DNA of 64,000 nt from Rhizobium sp. BT04 (GTDB taxonomy: Bacteria > Pseudomonadota > Alphaproteobacteria > Rhizobiales > Rhizobiaceae). The position numbers and the translations under genes are program-made. The stretch is taken from NCBI RefSeq assembly GCF_030053135.1, contig NZ_CP125652.1:4334501-4398500 (forward strand). Reading direction: 5' to 3'. The notes beneath the pieces were generated by a model. It ran no database searches, had not been told where the DNA came from, and was given only the letters and a program-made list of their open reading frames with translations. Shown in pieces: positions 26,032 to 36,397 of this stretch (positions within the stretch are counted from its first letter, which is position 1; every line of letters starts with the position of its first letter).

Positions 26032-27424
26032 GTCGCTCACCGCACGCGTTTTGTTGCTGACCACGGTCTGGTCGACGGTGGCGCTTGTCGTGATCGGCCT
26101 GTTGATCTCCACCCTCTACCGCAAGAGCGCCGAACGCGGCTTCCAGGATCTGTTGCGGGCGCAGCTTTATAACGTCATCAATTCGGTGACGATAGGCGAT
26201 CAGGGCGCGCTCAGCGGCAGCCCGCAGCTCGGCGACCTGCGTTTTGCCCAGCCGAAGACCGGCTGGTATTGGGTGGTGGAGCCGCTCGGCACCTATACGA
26301 CGGCACCGCTGGTGTCGCCCTCGCTCGGCTCGGCGCTCATTCCGGTTCCCTCTGTGGTCGAGGCGCCCTTCGACAAGAATTACGAGCGCTACTATCAAGT
26401 GACGGATGCCTCCGGCAACCGCGTGCAGGTGGCCGAGACCGAAGTGGTGCTGGATACCGACGGGCGTGCGGCCCGCGTCCGGGTCACCGGCAATGTCGAT
26501 GTCGTCGAGGACGATGTCCGCACCTTTTCCCATAGCCTCTATCTGGCGCTCGCCGGTTTCGGCGTCGGCAGCCTGATCGTCAATGCGCTGGCGATTCTCT
26601 ATGGCCTGAAGCCGCTCGACAAGGCCCGCGCCGCATTGGAGCGCATCCGCGCCGGCGAGAGCGAGCAGCTGAAAGGCGATTTCCCGCGCGAAATTCTGCC
26701 GCTCGCCAACGAGGTCAACGCGCTGATCGATAGCAACCGCCGCATCGTCGAGCGGGCTCGCATGCAGGTCGGCAATCTCGCCCATTCGCTGAAGACGCCG
26801 ATCGCCGTGCTCCTCAATGAAGCGCGGGTGCTGGAAAAATCCCATGGCGAGCTGGTGCGCAGCCAGGCGGAATCGATGCAGGGGCAGGTGCAGTCCTACC
26901 TCAACCGGGCCCGCATCGCCGCGCAGCGCGAATCCGTGCTCGCCCGCACCGATGCCGAGCCGGCCCTCGAGCGGCTGGTGCGTGTCATGCGCCGGTTGAA
27001 CGTCGATACCGAATTCGATCTCGTCGTCTCGCCGCCGCATCTGGCCGTCGCCATGGAGCAGCAGGATCTCGAGGAGACCGTCGGCAATCTCCTGGAGAAT
27101 GCCGCGCGTTTTGCCAAAAGCAAGGTACGGCTTTCGGCCGTCGAGGCCGGCGACGACGTCAAGGGAGCGGAGGCGAGCGCGCGCCGCCACTGGGTGGAGC
27201 TTGCCGTCGAGGATGACGGGCCGGGCCTGGAGCCCGATCAGATCCGCGAGGCGCTGAAGCGCGGCCGCAGACTCGACGAAAGCAAGCCCGGCACCGGGCT
27301 CGGCCTTTCTATTGTCACCGAGATTTCCAGTGAGTACCAGGGACGGCTTGAGCTTTCCCGCGGAGAATGGGGCGGGCTCAAGGCGAAGCTTATCCTGCCC
27401 GGCATCACAAAGGATGTTGCATGA
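26021..27424 (+). CDS. feuQ: Sensor histidine kinase FeuQ
   Basis: 467 residues. One membrane span lies near residue 15-30 and another near 175-195, enclosing a periplasmic sensor region of about 150 residues. The HAMP-like linker and the H-box NLAHSLKTPIAVLLNEA (PhoQ-like) follow, then the ATP-binding N-box (LENAARF) and GTGLGLSIV. It phosphorylates FeuP. The sensor domain faces the periplasm, where FeuN would act. It overlaps feuP by 11 bp. Confidence 0.82.
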   Translation: MRIKSLTARVLLLTTVWSTVALVVIGLLISTLYRKSAERGFQDLLRAQLYNVINSVTIGDQGALSGSPQLGDLRFAQPKTGWYWVVEPLGTYTTAPLVSPSLGSALIPVPSVVEAPFDKNYERYYQVTDASGNRVQVAETEVVLDTDGRAARVRVTGNVDVVEDDVRTFSHSLYLALAGFGVGSLIVNALAILYGLKPLDKARAALERIRAGESEQLKGDFPREILPLANEVNALIDSNRRIVERARMQVGNLAHSLKTPIAVLLNEARVLEKSHGELVRSQAESMQGQVQSYLNRARIAAQRESVLARTDAEPALERLVRVMRRLNVDTEFDLVVSPPHLAVAMEQQDLEETVGNLLENAARFAKSKVRLSAVEAGDDVKGAEASARRHWVELAVEDDGPGLEPDQIREALKRGRRLDESKPGTGLGLSIVTEISSEYQGRLELSRGEWGGLKAKLILPGITKDVA

Positions 27425-27542
27425 GCAACTGCTTGATGTCACAAAGATACTGGCAAATGTATAGCATGCTTTGCCTTAATGCTGACACGGGGACGCTGCA
27501 CTTCGATCGGCTGAAATTGACCCCTGATCGTGGTTCGACGCA

Positions 27543-27968
27543 ATGATTTTACGCTCGCAAGGCATGGTCGCTTCCGCTCTTCTCGTCGCCGTCGCGCTGT
27601 CCGGCTGCGTGACGACGAAGGGCGCCGCTTCGCGCGGCATTTTTTCGAGCAAGCCCTCGGCTTCGGCCGCCTTCCTTACCGCGCTGCAGGGCGGCCTTGC
27701 CGGCCGCAGCGGCGTGACCTTGAGCGATAGCGACAAGCAGCGGGCGCTCGAGGCGGAATATCGGGCGCTGGAAGGGGCCGCCGTCGGCCAGCCGATGCTG
27801 TGGACCGGCAAGGACGTCACCGGCAAGGTGGTCGCCGCCGCGCCCTATCAGGTCGGTTCGCAGAACTGCCGCCAATATACCCACACGCTGACGGTCGACG
27901 GCAAGGACACCGTGGTGCGCGGCGCGGCCTGCCGCAACGCGGACGGCAGCTGGTCTCCGCTCGGCTAA
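27543..27968 (+). CDS. Lipoprotein, 17-kDa surface-antigen-like
   Basis: 141 residues with a lipoprotein signal ending in the lipobox LSGC (Cys21 or so; VASALLVAVALSGCVTT). The mature part ends with CRQYTHTLTVDGKDTVVRGA and ACRNADGSW, a pattern of the RT0821/Lpp0805-type surface proteins, which carry two conserved Cys. It would be anchored in the outer or inner membrane. It is monocistronic between feuQ and the ccm operon. Confidence 0.78.
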   Translation: MILRSQGMVASALLVAVALSGCVTTKGAASRGIFSSKPSASAAFLTALQGGLAGRSGVTLSDSDKQRALEAEYRALEGAAVGQPMLWTGKDVTGKVVAAAPYQVGSQNCRQYTHTLTVDGKDTVVRGAACRNADGSWSPLG

Positions 27969-28057
27969 GCCCGGTCAATTGCGGCTTATAGCCTCAAATC
28001 TTCGTCATTCCGGCTTTGGCAGTTGGAATGAAGGCGCGCTTCAAGTATTTGGGCGAC

Positions 28058-29215
28058 ATGCTGTTCTGGATTCTCGTTGCCGTTCTGACGGCAGTCGTCG
28101 CCGCCATCCTGCTCTACCCCCTTCTGCGCGGAGCGAAGGTGGCGGAAAATATCCGTGCGGGCGAGGCGGCGGTCTATCGCGACCAGTTGCGCGAACTCGA
28201 CCGCGATCTCAACGGCGGGCTGATCACGCTGGAGGAAGCTGATTACGCCCGGGCGGAAATCGGCCGTCGGTTGATCGCCGTCTCCGGGGATGAGCCGACT
28301 GAGACGCCGAAACCCGCACGACATCACCGTTTCACCGAGGCCTTTGTGCTCCTGGTCCTGCCGGTTCTCGGGCTCTGTCTTTACTTGACGACGGGCAGGC
28401 CGGACCTACCGTCGCAGCCACTGCAAGCGCGGCTAGAAAATCCCGGCAACGATGTGGCGGTGCTGATCACCAAGGCGGAGCGGCACCTGGCCGAGAATCC
28501 CGAGGACGGCAAGGGCTGGGACGTGCTGGCGCCGATCTATTTCAGGACGATGCGAGTCAACGACGCGCAGGTGGCCTACCGCAATGCCATCCGGCTGCTC
28601 GGCCCGAGCGCAGTCCGGCTCGACGGCCTGGCCGAGACGCTGATGGCGGTCTCCGACGGCGTGGTGACGGAGGAGGCGCGCCAGGTGCTGGAACAGTCGC
28701 TGACGCTGGAACCCGACAATCCGCGCGCCCGTTTCTACATCGCCCTCAGCAGCGAGCAGGCGGGACGGCCCGACGAGGCGCGCCAGGCCTTCGAAGCGCT
28801 GGCCAAACAATCACCACCCGATGCGCCCTGGCTGCCGCTGGTCAATGAACATATCGCCATGAACGGCGGCGCGCCGGCAGGCGCCGGTTCGGCTGCCCCG
28901 GGCGCCGGGCCGGCTGCCCCCGGCAATCCCACCCAGCAAGATGTGGCGGCAGCCGAGACGATGAATGCCGGCGACCGGCAGCAGATGATCCGCGGCATGG
29001 TCGAGAGCCTCGACGCCAAGCTCAGCGCGGATCCGAACAATTTCGAAGGCTGGATGCGGCTCGTCCGCTCTTACGCCGTATTGAACGATAAGGATGGCGC
29101 CGCCGGCGCCTTGAAGCGCGGGCTGGCTGCTTTTCCGGCCGAGAGCGAACAGGGCAGGCAATTGCTGGCGCTTGCCAACGAGCTCGGCCTAGCCAGGGAA
29201 GGATCGTCACAATGA
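28058..29215 (+). CDS. ccmI: Cytochrome c maturation protein CcmI/CycH
   Basis: 385 residues. The first membrane span [20 protein letters not shown] is followed by a cytoplasmic leucine-zipper-like loop ([20 protein letters not shown]), a second span (about 100-115), and a periplasmic TPR domain (about 130-385) with a Pro/Ala/Gly-rich linker. CcmI presents apocytochrome c to the heme ligation complex. Start 28058 places the span at the N-terminus, as in the family. Its stop overlaps ccmE (ATGA). Confidence 0.9.
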   Translation: MLFWILVAVLTAVVAAILLYPLLRGAKVAENIRAGEAAVYRDQLRELDRDLNGGLITLEEADYARAEIGRRLIAVSGDEPTETPKPARHHRFTEAFVLLVLPVLGLCLYLTTGRPDLPSQPLQARLENPGNDVAVLITKAERHLAENPEDGKGWDVLAPIYFRTMRVNDAQVAYRNAIRLLGPSAVRLDGLAETLMAVSDGVVTEEARQVLEQSLTLEPDNPRARFYIALSSEQAGRPDEARQAFEALAKQSPPDAPWLPLVNEHIAMNGGAPAGAGSAAPGAGPAAPGNPTQQDVAAAETMNAGDRQQMIRGMVESLDAKLSADPNNFEGWMRLVRSYAVLNDKDGAAGALKRGLAAFPAESEQGRQLLALANELGLAREGSSQ

Positions 29216-29694
29216 CGCGCAAGCAGAAGCGCCTGGCGGTGATCGCGGGCGGCATGGGCTTCATTGCCGCCGCCGTGCTGCTTGTGATGTTCGCCTTCAG
29301 CCAGTCGGTCGCCTATTTCTACATGCCGGCCGATCTGGCAAAGACGCCGGTGGCGCCGGAAACCCGTATCCGGCTCGGCGGCCTGGTCGGCGAAGGCAGC
29401 GTCGTGCGCGGCACCGGCTCGACGGTGGAATTTGCCGTCACCGACGGCAGCGCCAATGCCGTGAAGGTAAGATATACCGGCATCCTCCCCGATCTTTTCC
29501 GCGAAGGCCAGGGCGTCGTCACCGAAGGCATGTTCACCCCAGGCACGAATGTTTTCGTTGCCGACACCGTGCTTGCCAAGCATGACGAGACCTATATGCC
29601 GAAGGACGTGGCCGACAGGCTGAAAGCTCAGGGGCTGTGGAAAGAAGGCCAGGGCCAGGAAGGTTCGGGGAAGGAAGCGAAGGCGACGCCATGA
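29212..29694 (+). CDS. ccmE: Heme chaperone CcmE/CycJ
   Basis: 160 residues. An N-terminal anchor ([20 protein letters not shown]) precedes a periplasmic OB-fold. The covalent heme-binding His is in the motif [11 protein letters not shown] (about His126). CcmE carries heme from CcmC to CcmFH. ATGA overlaps on both sides tie it to ccmI and ccmF in one operon. Confidence 0.93.
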   Translation: MTRKQKRLAVIAGGMGFIAAAVLLVMFAFSQSVAYFYMPADLAKTPVAPETRIRLGGLVGEGSVVRGTGSTVEFAVTDGSANAVKVRYTGILPDLFREGQGVVTEGMFTPGTNVFVADTVLAKHDETYMPKDVADRLKAQGLWKEGQGQEGSGKEAKATP

Positions 29695-31679
29695 TCATCG
29701 AGATCGGCCATTACGCGCTGGTGCTGGCGCTTGCAACGGCGCTCATCCTCTCCATCGTGCCGGTGATCGGCGCCCGTCGCCACGACCGGGCGATGATGGA
29801 TGTAGCGACGATCGGCTCGCTGGCGATGTTTTTGCTGGTCGCCTTCTCCTTCGGCGTGCTGACCTATGCCCATGTCGTCTCGGATTTCTCGGTCGAGAAC
29901 GTCTGGGAGAATTCGCATTCGCTGGTGCCGCTGATCTATAAATATTCCGGCGTCTGGGGCAATCACGAGGGATCGATGATGCTCTGGCTGTTGATCCTGA
30001 CGCTGTTCAGCGCGCTGGTCGCCGTCTTCGGCCGCAATCTGCCGGAGACGCTGAAGGCCAATGTATTGGCCGTGCAGGCCTGGATCTCGGTCGCCTTTAC
30101 GCTGTTCATTCTTTTGACCTCCAATCCCTTCCTGCGGCTCGATCCGGCCCCGGCCGAGGGCCGCGATCTCAATCCGGTGCTGCAGGATATCGGCCTCGCG
30201 ATCCACCCGCCGCTGCTCTATCTCGGCTATGTCGGCTTCTCCGTGTGTTTCTCCTTTGCGGTCGCGGCCCTGCTGGAAGGGCGGATCGATGCCGCCTGGG
30301 CGCGTTGGGTGCGGCCCTGGACGCTGGCTGCCTGGACCTTCCTGACGCTTGGTATCGCCATGGGCTCCTACTGGGCCTATTACGAACTCGGCTGGGGCGG
30401 CTGGTGGTTCTGGGACCCGGTGGAAAACGCCTCCTTCATGCCCTGGCTCGCGGGCACGGCGCTGCTGCATTCGGCGCTCGTCATGGAAAAGCGCGAGGCG
30501 CTGAAGATCTGGACGGTGCTGCTTGCCATCCTCACCTTCTCGCTGTCGCTGATGGGCACCTTCCTGGTGCGCTCCGGCGTGCTGACCTCGGTGCATGCCT
30601 TTGCCAGCGACCCCACCCGCGGCGTCTTCATTCTCTGCATCCTGCTGATCTTCATCGGCGGCGCGCTGTCGCTGTTTGCCTTCCGCGCGCCGCGGCTATC
30701 GGCCGGCGGGCTGTTTGCGCCGATTTCGCGCGAGGGCGCGCTCGTCGTCAACAATCTGATCCTGACGGTTGCCTGCGGCACGGTGCTGACCGGTACGCTT
30801 TATCCGCTGCTGCTGGAAACGCTGACCGGCGACAAGATTTCCGTCGGGCCGCCCTTCTTCAACCTGACCTTCGGCCTGCTGATGGCGCCGCTGATCGTCA
30901 TCGTGCCCTTCGGACCGCTGCTGGCCTGGAAGCGCGGCGATCTGCTCGGCGCCCTGCAGCGGCTCTATGTCGTGGCAGGCCTGGCCTTCCTTGCCGCCGT
31001 TGCCTTCTTCTACATCGAACATGGCGGGCCGGTGCTTGCAGTGCTCGGGTTGGCGGCCGGGCTGTTCCTCATCCTCGGCGCCGTCGCCGATCTCTGGTAT
31101 CGCGCCGGCATCGGCAAGGTGGCGGGCTCTGTCGCCTGGCGTCGGCTGACCGGCCTGCCGCGTTCGGCCTTCGGCACGACCCTTGCCCATGCCGGCCTCG
31201 GCGTCACCGTGCTCGGCATCGTCGCCGTTACGACCTTCCAGACCGAGCATGTCATCGAGATGAAGCCCGGCGAAACGGCGGATGCCGGCGGCTACAGCCT
31301 GCATTTCGACGGCATGCAGCCGGCGACCGGCCCGAACTATACCGAGGAGCGCGGCCACTTCACCATCCGGCGCGCCGGTGTCACGGTCGCCGATACCTGG
31401 TCGGCCAAACGCCTTTACACCGCCCGCCAGATGCCGACGACGGAGGCCGGCATTCTGACCTTCGGCCTCAGCCAGCTCTACGTCTCGCTCGGCGACGCCA
31501 CCAAGGACGGCGGCATCGTCGTGCGCATCTGGTGGAAGCCGTTCATCCTCTGCATCTGGGGCGGAGCGGTGTTCATGGCCTTCGGCGGCCTCGTCTCGCT
31601 CTCCGACCGGCGGCTGCGGGTCGGCGCCCCGCGCAGGAAGGCGAAGCCGGCAGCGCCTGCAATGGAGCCGGCGGAATGA
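29691..31679 (+). CDS. ccmF: Heme lyase subunit CcmF/CycK
   Basis: 662 residues with about 15 membrane segments. The WWD domain [18 protein letters not shown] sits at about residues 230-250. Family motifs such as NHEGSMMLW and [11 protein letters not shown] are present, with the His residues used as heme ligands. It attaches heme to apocytochrome c together with CcmH and CcmI. ATGA overlaps on both ends. Confidence 0.95.
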   Translation: MIIEIGHYALVLALATALILSIVPVIGARRHDRAMMDVATIGSLAMFLLVAFSFGVLTYAHVVSDFSVENVWENSHSLVPLIYKYSGVWGNHEGSMMLWLLILTLFSALVAVFGRNLPETLKANVLAVQAWISVAFTLFILLTSNPFLRLDPAPAEGRDLNPVLQDIGLAIHPPLLYLGYVGFSVCFSFAVAALLEGRIDAAWARWVRPWTLAAWTFLTLGIAMGSYWAYYELGWGGWWFWDPVENASFMPWLAGTALLHSALVMEKREALKIWTVLLAILTFSLSLMGTFLVRSGVLTSVHAFASDPTRGVFILCILLIFIGGALSLFAFRAPRLSAGGLFAPISREGALVVNNLILTVACGTVLTGTLYPLLLETLTGDKISVGPPFFNLTFGLLMAPLIVIVPFGPLLAWKRGDLLGALQRLYVVAGLAFLAAVAFFYIEHGGPVLAVLGLAAGLFLILGAVADLWYRAGIGKVAGSVAWRRLTGLPRSAFGTTLAHAGLGVTVLGIVAVTTFQTEHVIEMKPGETADAGGYSLHFDGMQPATGPNYTEERGHFTIRRAGVTVADTWSAKRLYTARQMPTTEAGILTFGLSQLYVSLGDATKDGGIVVRIWWKPFILCIWGGAVFMAFGGLVSLSDRRLRVGAPRRKAKPAAPAMEPAE

Positions 31680-32131
31680 TGCGGCGCCTCCTCCTTGTTT
31701 TCGCTCTGTTGCTGATGGCGGCCCCCGCCTTCGCCGTCAATCCGGACGAGGTGTTGGCCGACCCGGCGCTCGAAGCGCGGGCGCGGGCCCTTTCGGCGGA
31801 GCTGCGCTGCATGGTCTGCCAGAACCAGTCGATCGACGATTCCAATGCCGACCTGGCCAAGGACCTGCGTCTGCTGGTGCGCGAGCGCATCACCGATGGC
31901 GACAGCGACGATCAGGTGCTGAACTATATCGTCTCGCGTTACGGTGAGTTCGTGCTCTTGAAGCCGCGGTTCAACATCAAGACGGTGCTGCTCTGGGGCG
32001 CGCCGGTGCTGCTGGTGCTCGCCGGCGGGCTGTCGCTGCTCCTCTTTGCCCGCAGGAGGGCCGGCAAACCGACCGGCAGCAAGCTGACGGCAGACGAGCA
32101 GGCGAAGCTGAGCGAGCTTCTGAAAAAGTAA
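31676..32131 (+). CDS. ccmH: Cytochrome c maturation protein CcmH/CycL
   Basis: 151 residues: a signal peptide ([19 protein letters not shown]), the thiol motif [13 protein letters not shown] (Cys pair for reducing apocytochrome c), and a C-terminal span ([20 protein letters not shown]). Two adjacent ATGs begin it (31676 and 31679). It is the last gene of the ccmIEFH operon; no ccmABC or G lies here, as in other rhizobia where they are separate. Confidence 0.93.
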   Translation: MMRRLLLVFALLLMAAPAFAVNPDEVLADPALEARARALSAELRCMVCQNQSIDDSNADLAKDLRLLVRERITDGDSDDQVLNYIVSRYGEFVLLKPRFNIKTVLLWGAPVLLVLAGGLSLLLFARRRAGKPTGSKLTADEQAKLSELLKK

Positions 32132-32200
32132 GCGGCCGGGCCGAGCCGACAGGCGAGCATTTCTGGCCGCCAGAGAAGCCGGCGGCACGTTCGGCTGAAA

Positions 32201-32218
32201 GCAAACATTGCAAACATT
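32201..32218 (+). promoter_or_regulatory. Tandem 9-mer upstream of degP
   Basis: GCAAACATT occurs twice with no spacer, about 115-133 bp before the degP ATG. Direct repeats of this period are typical for OmpR-family response regulators, and such a regulator lies just downstream (34008). The link is inference. Confidence 0.45.
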
Positions 32219-32333
32219 ACCAACTTTTCATTGGCCGGACAGTTCGCAGTAAGGTGCGGCGTCCTATATCTTCGTTCATCGACTGATCCGGCGCCGCCGG
32301 TCTGAAGATCTAAGAACAAGAGAAGGTGCTCCA

Positions 32334-33932
32334 ATGCTCAAGAATTTCAACGGACGTCCGTCCCTCGCCACTGTGCTCAAGGCTTCTACCGTCGCCGGTA
32401 TCGCAGCCGCTGTGCTCGCAACCGGCGTTCCGCTCGAAATCACCCGGTCTTATGCCGAAGCCGTCAAGGTTCAAGCACCTGCTGTCCCGAGCTTCGCCAA
32501 CGTCGTCGATGCCGTTTCGCCGGCCGTCGTCTCCGTCCGGGTCGAAAATCGCGTCAATCCCGTCTCCGACAACAATGACGGCTTCTCCTTCGACTTTAAC
32601 GGCCGTGGCTTCGACGACCTTCCCGACGATCATCCGCTGAAGCGCTTCTTCAAGCAGTTCGGCCAGGATCCGAATGACCAGCAGGGTCATCAGCGGCGCT
32701 TCGGCCAGAATGGCCCCGGCGGTCCGGGCGGCCCGAATGGTCCGGGCGGCAAGGGTCGTCTGCGCCCGGTCGCCCAGGGCTCCGGCTTCTTCATCTCCGA
32801 GGACGGCTACATCGTTACCAACAACCACGTCGTGTCCGATGGCCAGGCCTTCGTCGCCGTGATGAATGACGGCACCGAGCTCGATGCCAAGCTGATCGGC
32901 AAGGATCCGCGCACCGACCTCGCCGTGCTGAAGGTCGACGGCAAGGGCAAGAAGTTCACCTACGTCAACTGGGCCGACGATAACAATGTCCGCGTCGGCG
33001 ACTGGGTCGTTGCCGTCGGCAACCCCTTCGGCCTCGGCGGCACGGTCACGGCCGGCATCGTTTCGGCCCGCGGCCGCGATATCGGCTCCGGCCCCTATGA
33101 CGATTACCTGCAGGTGGATGCTGCCGTGAACCGCGGCAACTCCGGCGGTCCGACCTTCAACCTCAGCGGCGAAGTCGTCGGCATCAACACCGCGATCTTC
33201 TCGCCGTCCGGCGGCAGCGTCGGCATCGCCTTCGCCATTCCGGCCTCGACCGCCAAGGACGTCGTCGCCGATTTGATGAAGGACGGCCAGGTCTCGCGTG
33301 GCTGGCTCGGCGTGCAGATCCAGCCGGTGACCAAGGATATCGCCGAATCCATCGGTCTTTCCGAGCCGAGCGGCGCCCTCGTCGTCGCCCCGCAGTCCGG
33401 ATCGCCGGGGGACAAGGCCGGCATGAAGGCTGGCGACGTCGTCACGGCGCTGAACGGTGAAACGATCAAGGATGCCCGTGATCTCAGCCGCCGCATCGGT
33501 GCGATGCAGCCGGGCAGCAAGGTCGAGCTCTCGGTCTGGCGCGCCGGCAAGGCCCAGTCCCTGACCGTGGAACTCGGCACGCTGCCGGCCGATCAGAAGG
33601 ATGCGTCTGCCGACGACAACAACCAGCCGCAGCAGCCTGAGGCACCGGCTTCCGAGAAGGCGCTTGCCGATCTCGGCCTGACGGTCGGCCCTTCCGATGA
33701 CGGCAAGGGCCTGGCGATCACAGGCATCGATCCGGACTCCGACGCCGCCGACAAGGGCATCAAGGAAGGCGAGAAGATCACCTCGGTCAACAACCAGGAG
33801 GTTTCCAGCCCCGCCGATGTCGTCAAGGTGCTGAACCAGGCCAAGAAGGACGGCCGCACCCGGGCGCTCTTCCAGATCCAGTCGAGCGAAGGAAGCCGTT
33901 TCGTAGCACTTCCGATCAATGGCCAGGGCTGA
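32334..33932 (+). CDS. degP: Periplasmic serine protease DegP (Do family)
   Basis: 532 residues. After the signal region comes the protease domain with an intact triad (His in VTNNHVV at about 165, Asp in PRTDLAVL at about 195, Ser in GNSGGPTF at about 270), then two PDZ domains (about 310-400 and 440-525). A Gly/Pro-rich linker (GPGGPGGPNGPGG) sits before the core, in the place of the LA loop. It degrades or refolds damaged envelope proteins. A strong terminator follows, and a stress-type two-component pair is next. Confidence 0.93.
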   Translation: MLKNFNGRPSLATVLKASTVAGIAAAVLATGVPLEITRSYAEAVKVQAPAVPSFANVVDAVSPAVVSVRVENRVNPVSDNNDGFSFDFNGRGFDDLPDDHPLKRFFKQFGQDPNDQQGHQRRFGQNGPGGPGGPNGPGGKGRLRPVAQGSGFFISEDGYIVTNNHVVSDGQAFVAVMNDGTELDAKLIGKDPRTDLAVLKVDGKGKKFTYVNWADDNNVRVGDWVVAVGNPFGLGGTVTAGIVSARGRDIGSGPYDDYLQVDAAVNRGNSGGPTFNLSGEVVGINTAIFSPSGGSVGIAFAIPASTAKDVVADLMKDGQVSRGWLGVQIQPVTKDIAESIGLSEPSGALVVAPQSGSPGDKAGMKAGDVVTALNGETIKDARDLSRRIGAMQPGSKVELSVWRAGKAQSLTVELGTLPADQKDASADDNNQPQQPEAPASEKALADLGLTVGPSDDGKGLAITGIDPDSDAADKGIKEGEKITSVNNQEVSSPADVVKVLNQAKKDGRTRALFQIQSSEGSRFVALPINGQG

Positions 33933-33948
33933 TCTTTGAGAAAACAGG

Positions 33949-33983
33949 AGCCGCGCGGACGAAAGTCCGCGCGGCTCGTTTCT
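33949..33983 (+). terminator. Rho-independent terminator after degP
   Basis: AGCCGCGCGGAC, the GAAA loop and GTCCGCGCGGCT make a 12-bp perfect stem, followed by CGTTTCTTCT. It lies 17 bp after the degP stop. Confidence 0.9.
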
Positions 33984-34007
33984 TCTGACCTTTGAAGGAT
34001 GATCGCG

Positions 34008-34754
34008 ATGAGCGCCGCCCCGCAGGAAGATGCTTTGAGCCTTGCCGAAACGCAGCCGGTGGGTAATGTCGGCCGCATGAAGATTCTCATCATCGAAGAT
34101 GATCTCGAAGCCGCGGTCTACCTAACGAAAGCCTTTCGCGAGGCGGGCATTGTCGCCGATCACGCCAGCGACGGCGAGGCCGGCCTGTTTATGGGGTCGG
34201 AGAATACCTACGACGTCATCGTCATCGACCGCATGCTGCCGCGCCGCGACGGGCTCTCGGTCATCAGCGAGCTGCGCCGCAAGGCGATCCATACGCCGGT
34301 TCTCATTCTCTCGGCCCTCGGCCAGGTCGACGACCGCGTCACCGGCCTGCGCGCCGGCGGCGACGACTATCTGCCGAAGCCCTATGCCTTCAGCGAGCTG
34401 CTGGCCCGCGTCGAGGTGCTCGGCCGCCGCAAGGGCACGCCGGATCAGGATGTCGTCTATCGCGTCGCCGATCTCGAACTCGACCGGCTCTCCCATGAGG
34501 TGCGCCGCGGCGGCAGGGAGATCCTGCTGCAGCCGCGCGAATTCCGCCTGCTCGAATATCTGATGAAGAATGCCGGCCAGGTGGTGACCCGCACCATGCT
34601 GCTCGAAAACGTCTGGGATTATCACTTCGACCCGCAGACCAACGTCATCGACGTCCACGTCTCGCGTCTGCGCTCGAAGATCGAGAAGGACTACAGCCAG
34701 CCGCTCCTGAAGACCATTCGGGGCGCGGGGTACATGATCAAGGACGAGGGATGA
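34008..34754 (+). CDS. OmpR-family response regulator
   Basis: 248 residues. The receiver has the phospho-Asp in DVIVIDRMLPRRDG and Lys in YLPKPY. The winged helix ends with IRGAGYMIKDEG. AAGGA lies 9 nt before ATG 34008; a later ATG at 34077 (MKILIIEDD) gives the bare two-domain protein and is an alternative. This gene and the kinase lie between degP and glnE, as in other rhizobial chromosomes. It probably handles envelope stress, given degP as neighbour. Confidence 0.87.
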   Translation: MSAAPQEDALSLAETQPVGNVGRMKILIIEDDLEAAVYLTKAFREAGIVADHASDGEAGLFMGSENTYDVIVIDRMLPRRDGLSVISELRRKAIHTPVLILSALGQVDDRVTGLRAGGDDYLPKPYAFSELLARVEVLGRRKGTPDQDVVYRVADLELDRLSHEVRRGGREILLQPREFRLLEYLMKNAGQVVTRTMLLENVWDYHFDPQTNVIDVHVSRLRSKIEKDYSQPLLKTIRGAGYMIKDEG

Positions 34755-36160
34755 GCCGTTTCAGGGTTCTCTTCAAGTCCACCGCAGTCCGCCTTTCGGC
34801 ACTCTATATCCTGCTTTTCGCCATCTGCGCCGCGACGCTCGTCTTCTATGTGACGGCGATGTCGGAACGGCTGCTGACCGGCCAGATCCGCGACGCCGTC
34901 AAACAGGAGGTGGAGCAGGTCCAGCGCGCCTATGACACCGGCGGCATGAACCTTCTGCTGCGCACGATGGAGCGGCGCGCCCGCCAGCCGGGCGCCAATC
35001 TTTACATCATCGCCGGTCCCTCGGGCGATATTCTCGCCGGCAACGTCGCCTCGGTGCAGCCGGGTGTTTTCGAGGAAATCGGCTGGACCTCGGCGCCCTT
35101 CATCTATCAGCGCTATACCGACAGCGGCATTGAGCGCCGCCACAAGGCGATCGCCAATATATTCGTGCTCGACAACGGCTTGCGGATCCTGATCGGTCGC
35201 GACCTTGGTGATCCCGAGCGTTTCCGTCTGCTGGTGCGCCAGGCGCTGATGGTGGCCTTGGCGATCATGGGGCTCGGTGCGATCATCATCTGGTTCGCCA
35301 TCGGCCGCAACGCGCTGAAACGCATCGACCGCATGTCGGATGCCAGCAAGAAGATCATGGCCGGCGACCTCTCGCAGCGCCTGCCGGTCGTCGGATCCGG
35401 CGATGAATTCGACCGCTTGTCGATGTCTTTGAACACCATGCTGGAGCGCATCGAGAAGCTGAACGAGGGCCTCAGGCAGGTCTCCGACAACATCGCCCAC
35501 GACCTGAAGACGCCGCTGACGCGGCTGCGCAACAAGGCGGCCGATGCGCTCGATATATCAGATGGCGAGACGCGCCGCACCGCGCTCGAAGGCATCATTT
35601 CCGAATCGGACCAGCTGATCCGCACCTTCAACGCGCTGCTGATGATCTCCCGCGTCGAGGCCGGGTCGGTGGCGGCGGAAATGTCGCCGGTGGAGCTTTC
35701 GGCGATCGTCTCCGACAGCGCCGAGCTTTACGAACCGGCGGCCGAGGAGGCCGGTCTTGATCTCAGCGCCAGCGTCGAACCCGGTGTCGAGGTGCAGGGC
35801 AATCGCGAGCTGATCGGTCAGGCGATCTTCAACCTGCTCGACAATGCGATCAAATATTCCTCCGATACGGACGGGGCCGGCACAGTGTCGCTGAAGCTTG
35901 CCCGCCGCGCGGACGGCATCTGCCTGTCGGTCGCCGACCATGGCCCAGGCATTCCGGCCGACAGGCGCGATGACGTGGTGAAGCGGTTCGTCCGCCTCGA
36001 TGAAAGCCGTTCGAAGCCCGGGACCGGGCTCGGCCTTTCGCTGGTGGAAGCGGTGATGGAGCTGCACAACGGCCGGCTGGAGCTCTCCGATACCGACCCC
36101 GACAAGCCCGAACAGCGCGGATTGACCGTCAGCATGATTTTCCCTGCCAAGGCTGCCTGA
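34751..36160 (+). CDS. Sensor histidine kinase, partner of the adjacent response regulator
   Basis: 469 residues. Two spans (about 14-34 and 165-188) enclose a periplasmic domain; HAMP covers about 190-240, the H-box is NIAHDLKTPLTRLRNKA (about 248-264), and the N box (LLDNAIKYSS) and GTGLGLSLVEA follow. The start overlaps the regulator stop (ATGA). It would sense an envelope signal; the ligand is not known. Confidence 0.87.
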   Translation: MSRFRVLFKSTAVRLSALYILLFAICAATLVFYVTAMSERLLTGQIRDAVKQEVEQVQRAYDTGGMNLLLRTMERRARQPGANLYIIAGPSGDILAGNVASVQPGVFEEIGWTSAPFIYQRYTDSGIERRHKAIANIFVLDNGLRILIGRDLGDPERFRLLVRQALMVALAIMGLGAIIIWFAIGRNALKRIDRMSDASKKIMAGDLSQRLPVVGSGDEFDRLSMSLNTMLERIEKLNEGLRQVSDNIAHDLKTPLTRLRNKAADALDISDGETRRTALEGIISESDQLIRTFNALLMISRVEAGSVAAEMSPVELSAIVSDSAELYEPAAEEAGLDLSASVEPGVEVQGNRELIGQAIFNLLDNAIKYSSDTDGAGTVSLKLARRADGICLSVADHGPGIPADRRDDVVKRFVRLDESRSKPGTGLGLSLVEAVMELHNGRLELSDTDPDKPEQRGLTVSMIFPAKAA

Positions 36161-36259
36161 TCTCTTCCGCCGAAATACGATCGGTTGAATCGCGTATTGG
36201 CGGTTTTCCGCCAAAACCCTAGTTTAATGTCGATCGAAGGCGCGGACTGCGATTCTGCG

Positions 36260-36383
36260 TGGTCGTTTCCTGAGGTGCACTGCATAATTCCTTAAATCGG
36301 AATCGATTTGAAGATAAAATTATGCAGCAATTCAAAGTGTTATAGCGTCCTTTGCGCGTCTTAAAAGACGCGCGGCGCTGTAA
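36260..36383 (+). repeat. Long rhizobial palindromic element before glnE
   Basis: The blocks TCCTTAAATCGGAATCGATT, ATTATGCAGCAATTCAAAG and GCGTCCTTTGCGCGTC, then TTAAAAGACGCGCGGCGCTG form a conserved unit with a GCGCGTC/GACGCGC hairpin at about 36353-36373. This unit recurs in Rhizobium intergenic regions. It ends 15 bp before the glnE ATG, so its hairpin is probably in the mRNA leader. Confidence 0.7.
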
Positions 36384-36397
36384 AACAGGGAGAGCGC

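Noticed and set aside
30245..31675. Long open frame across ccmF in another frame
   Set aside because: It is arginine-rich antisense-type reading of a GC-rich gene; only its end (from 31676) is real, as ccmH.
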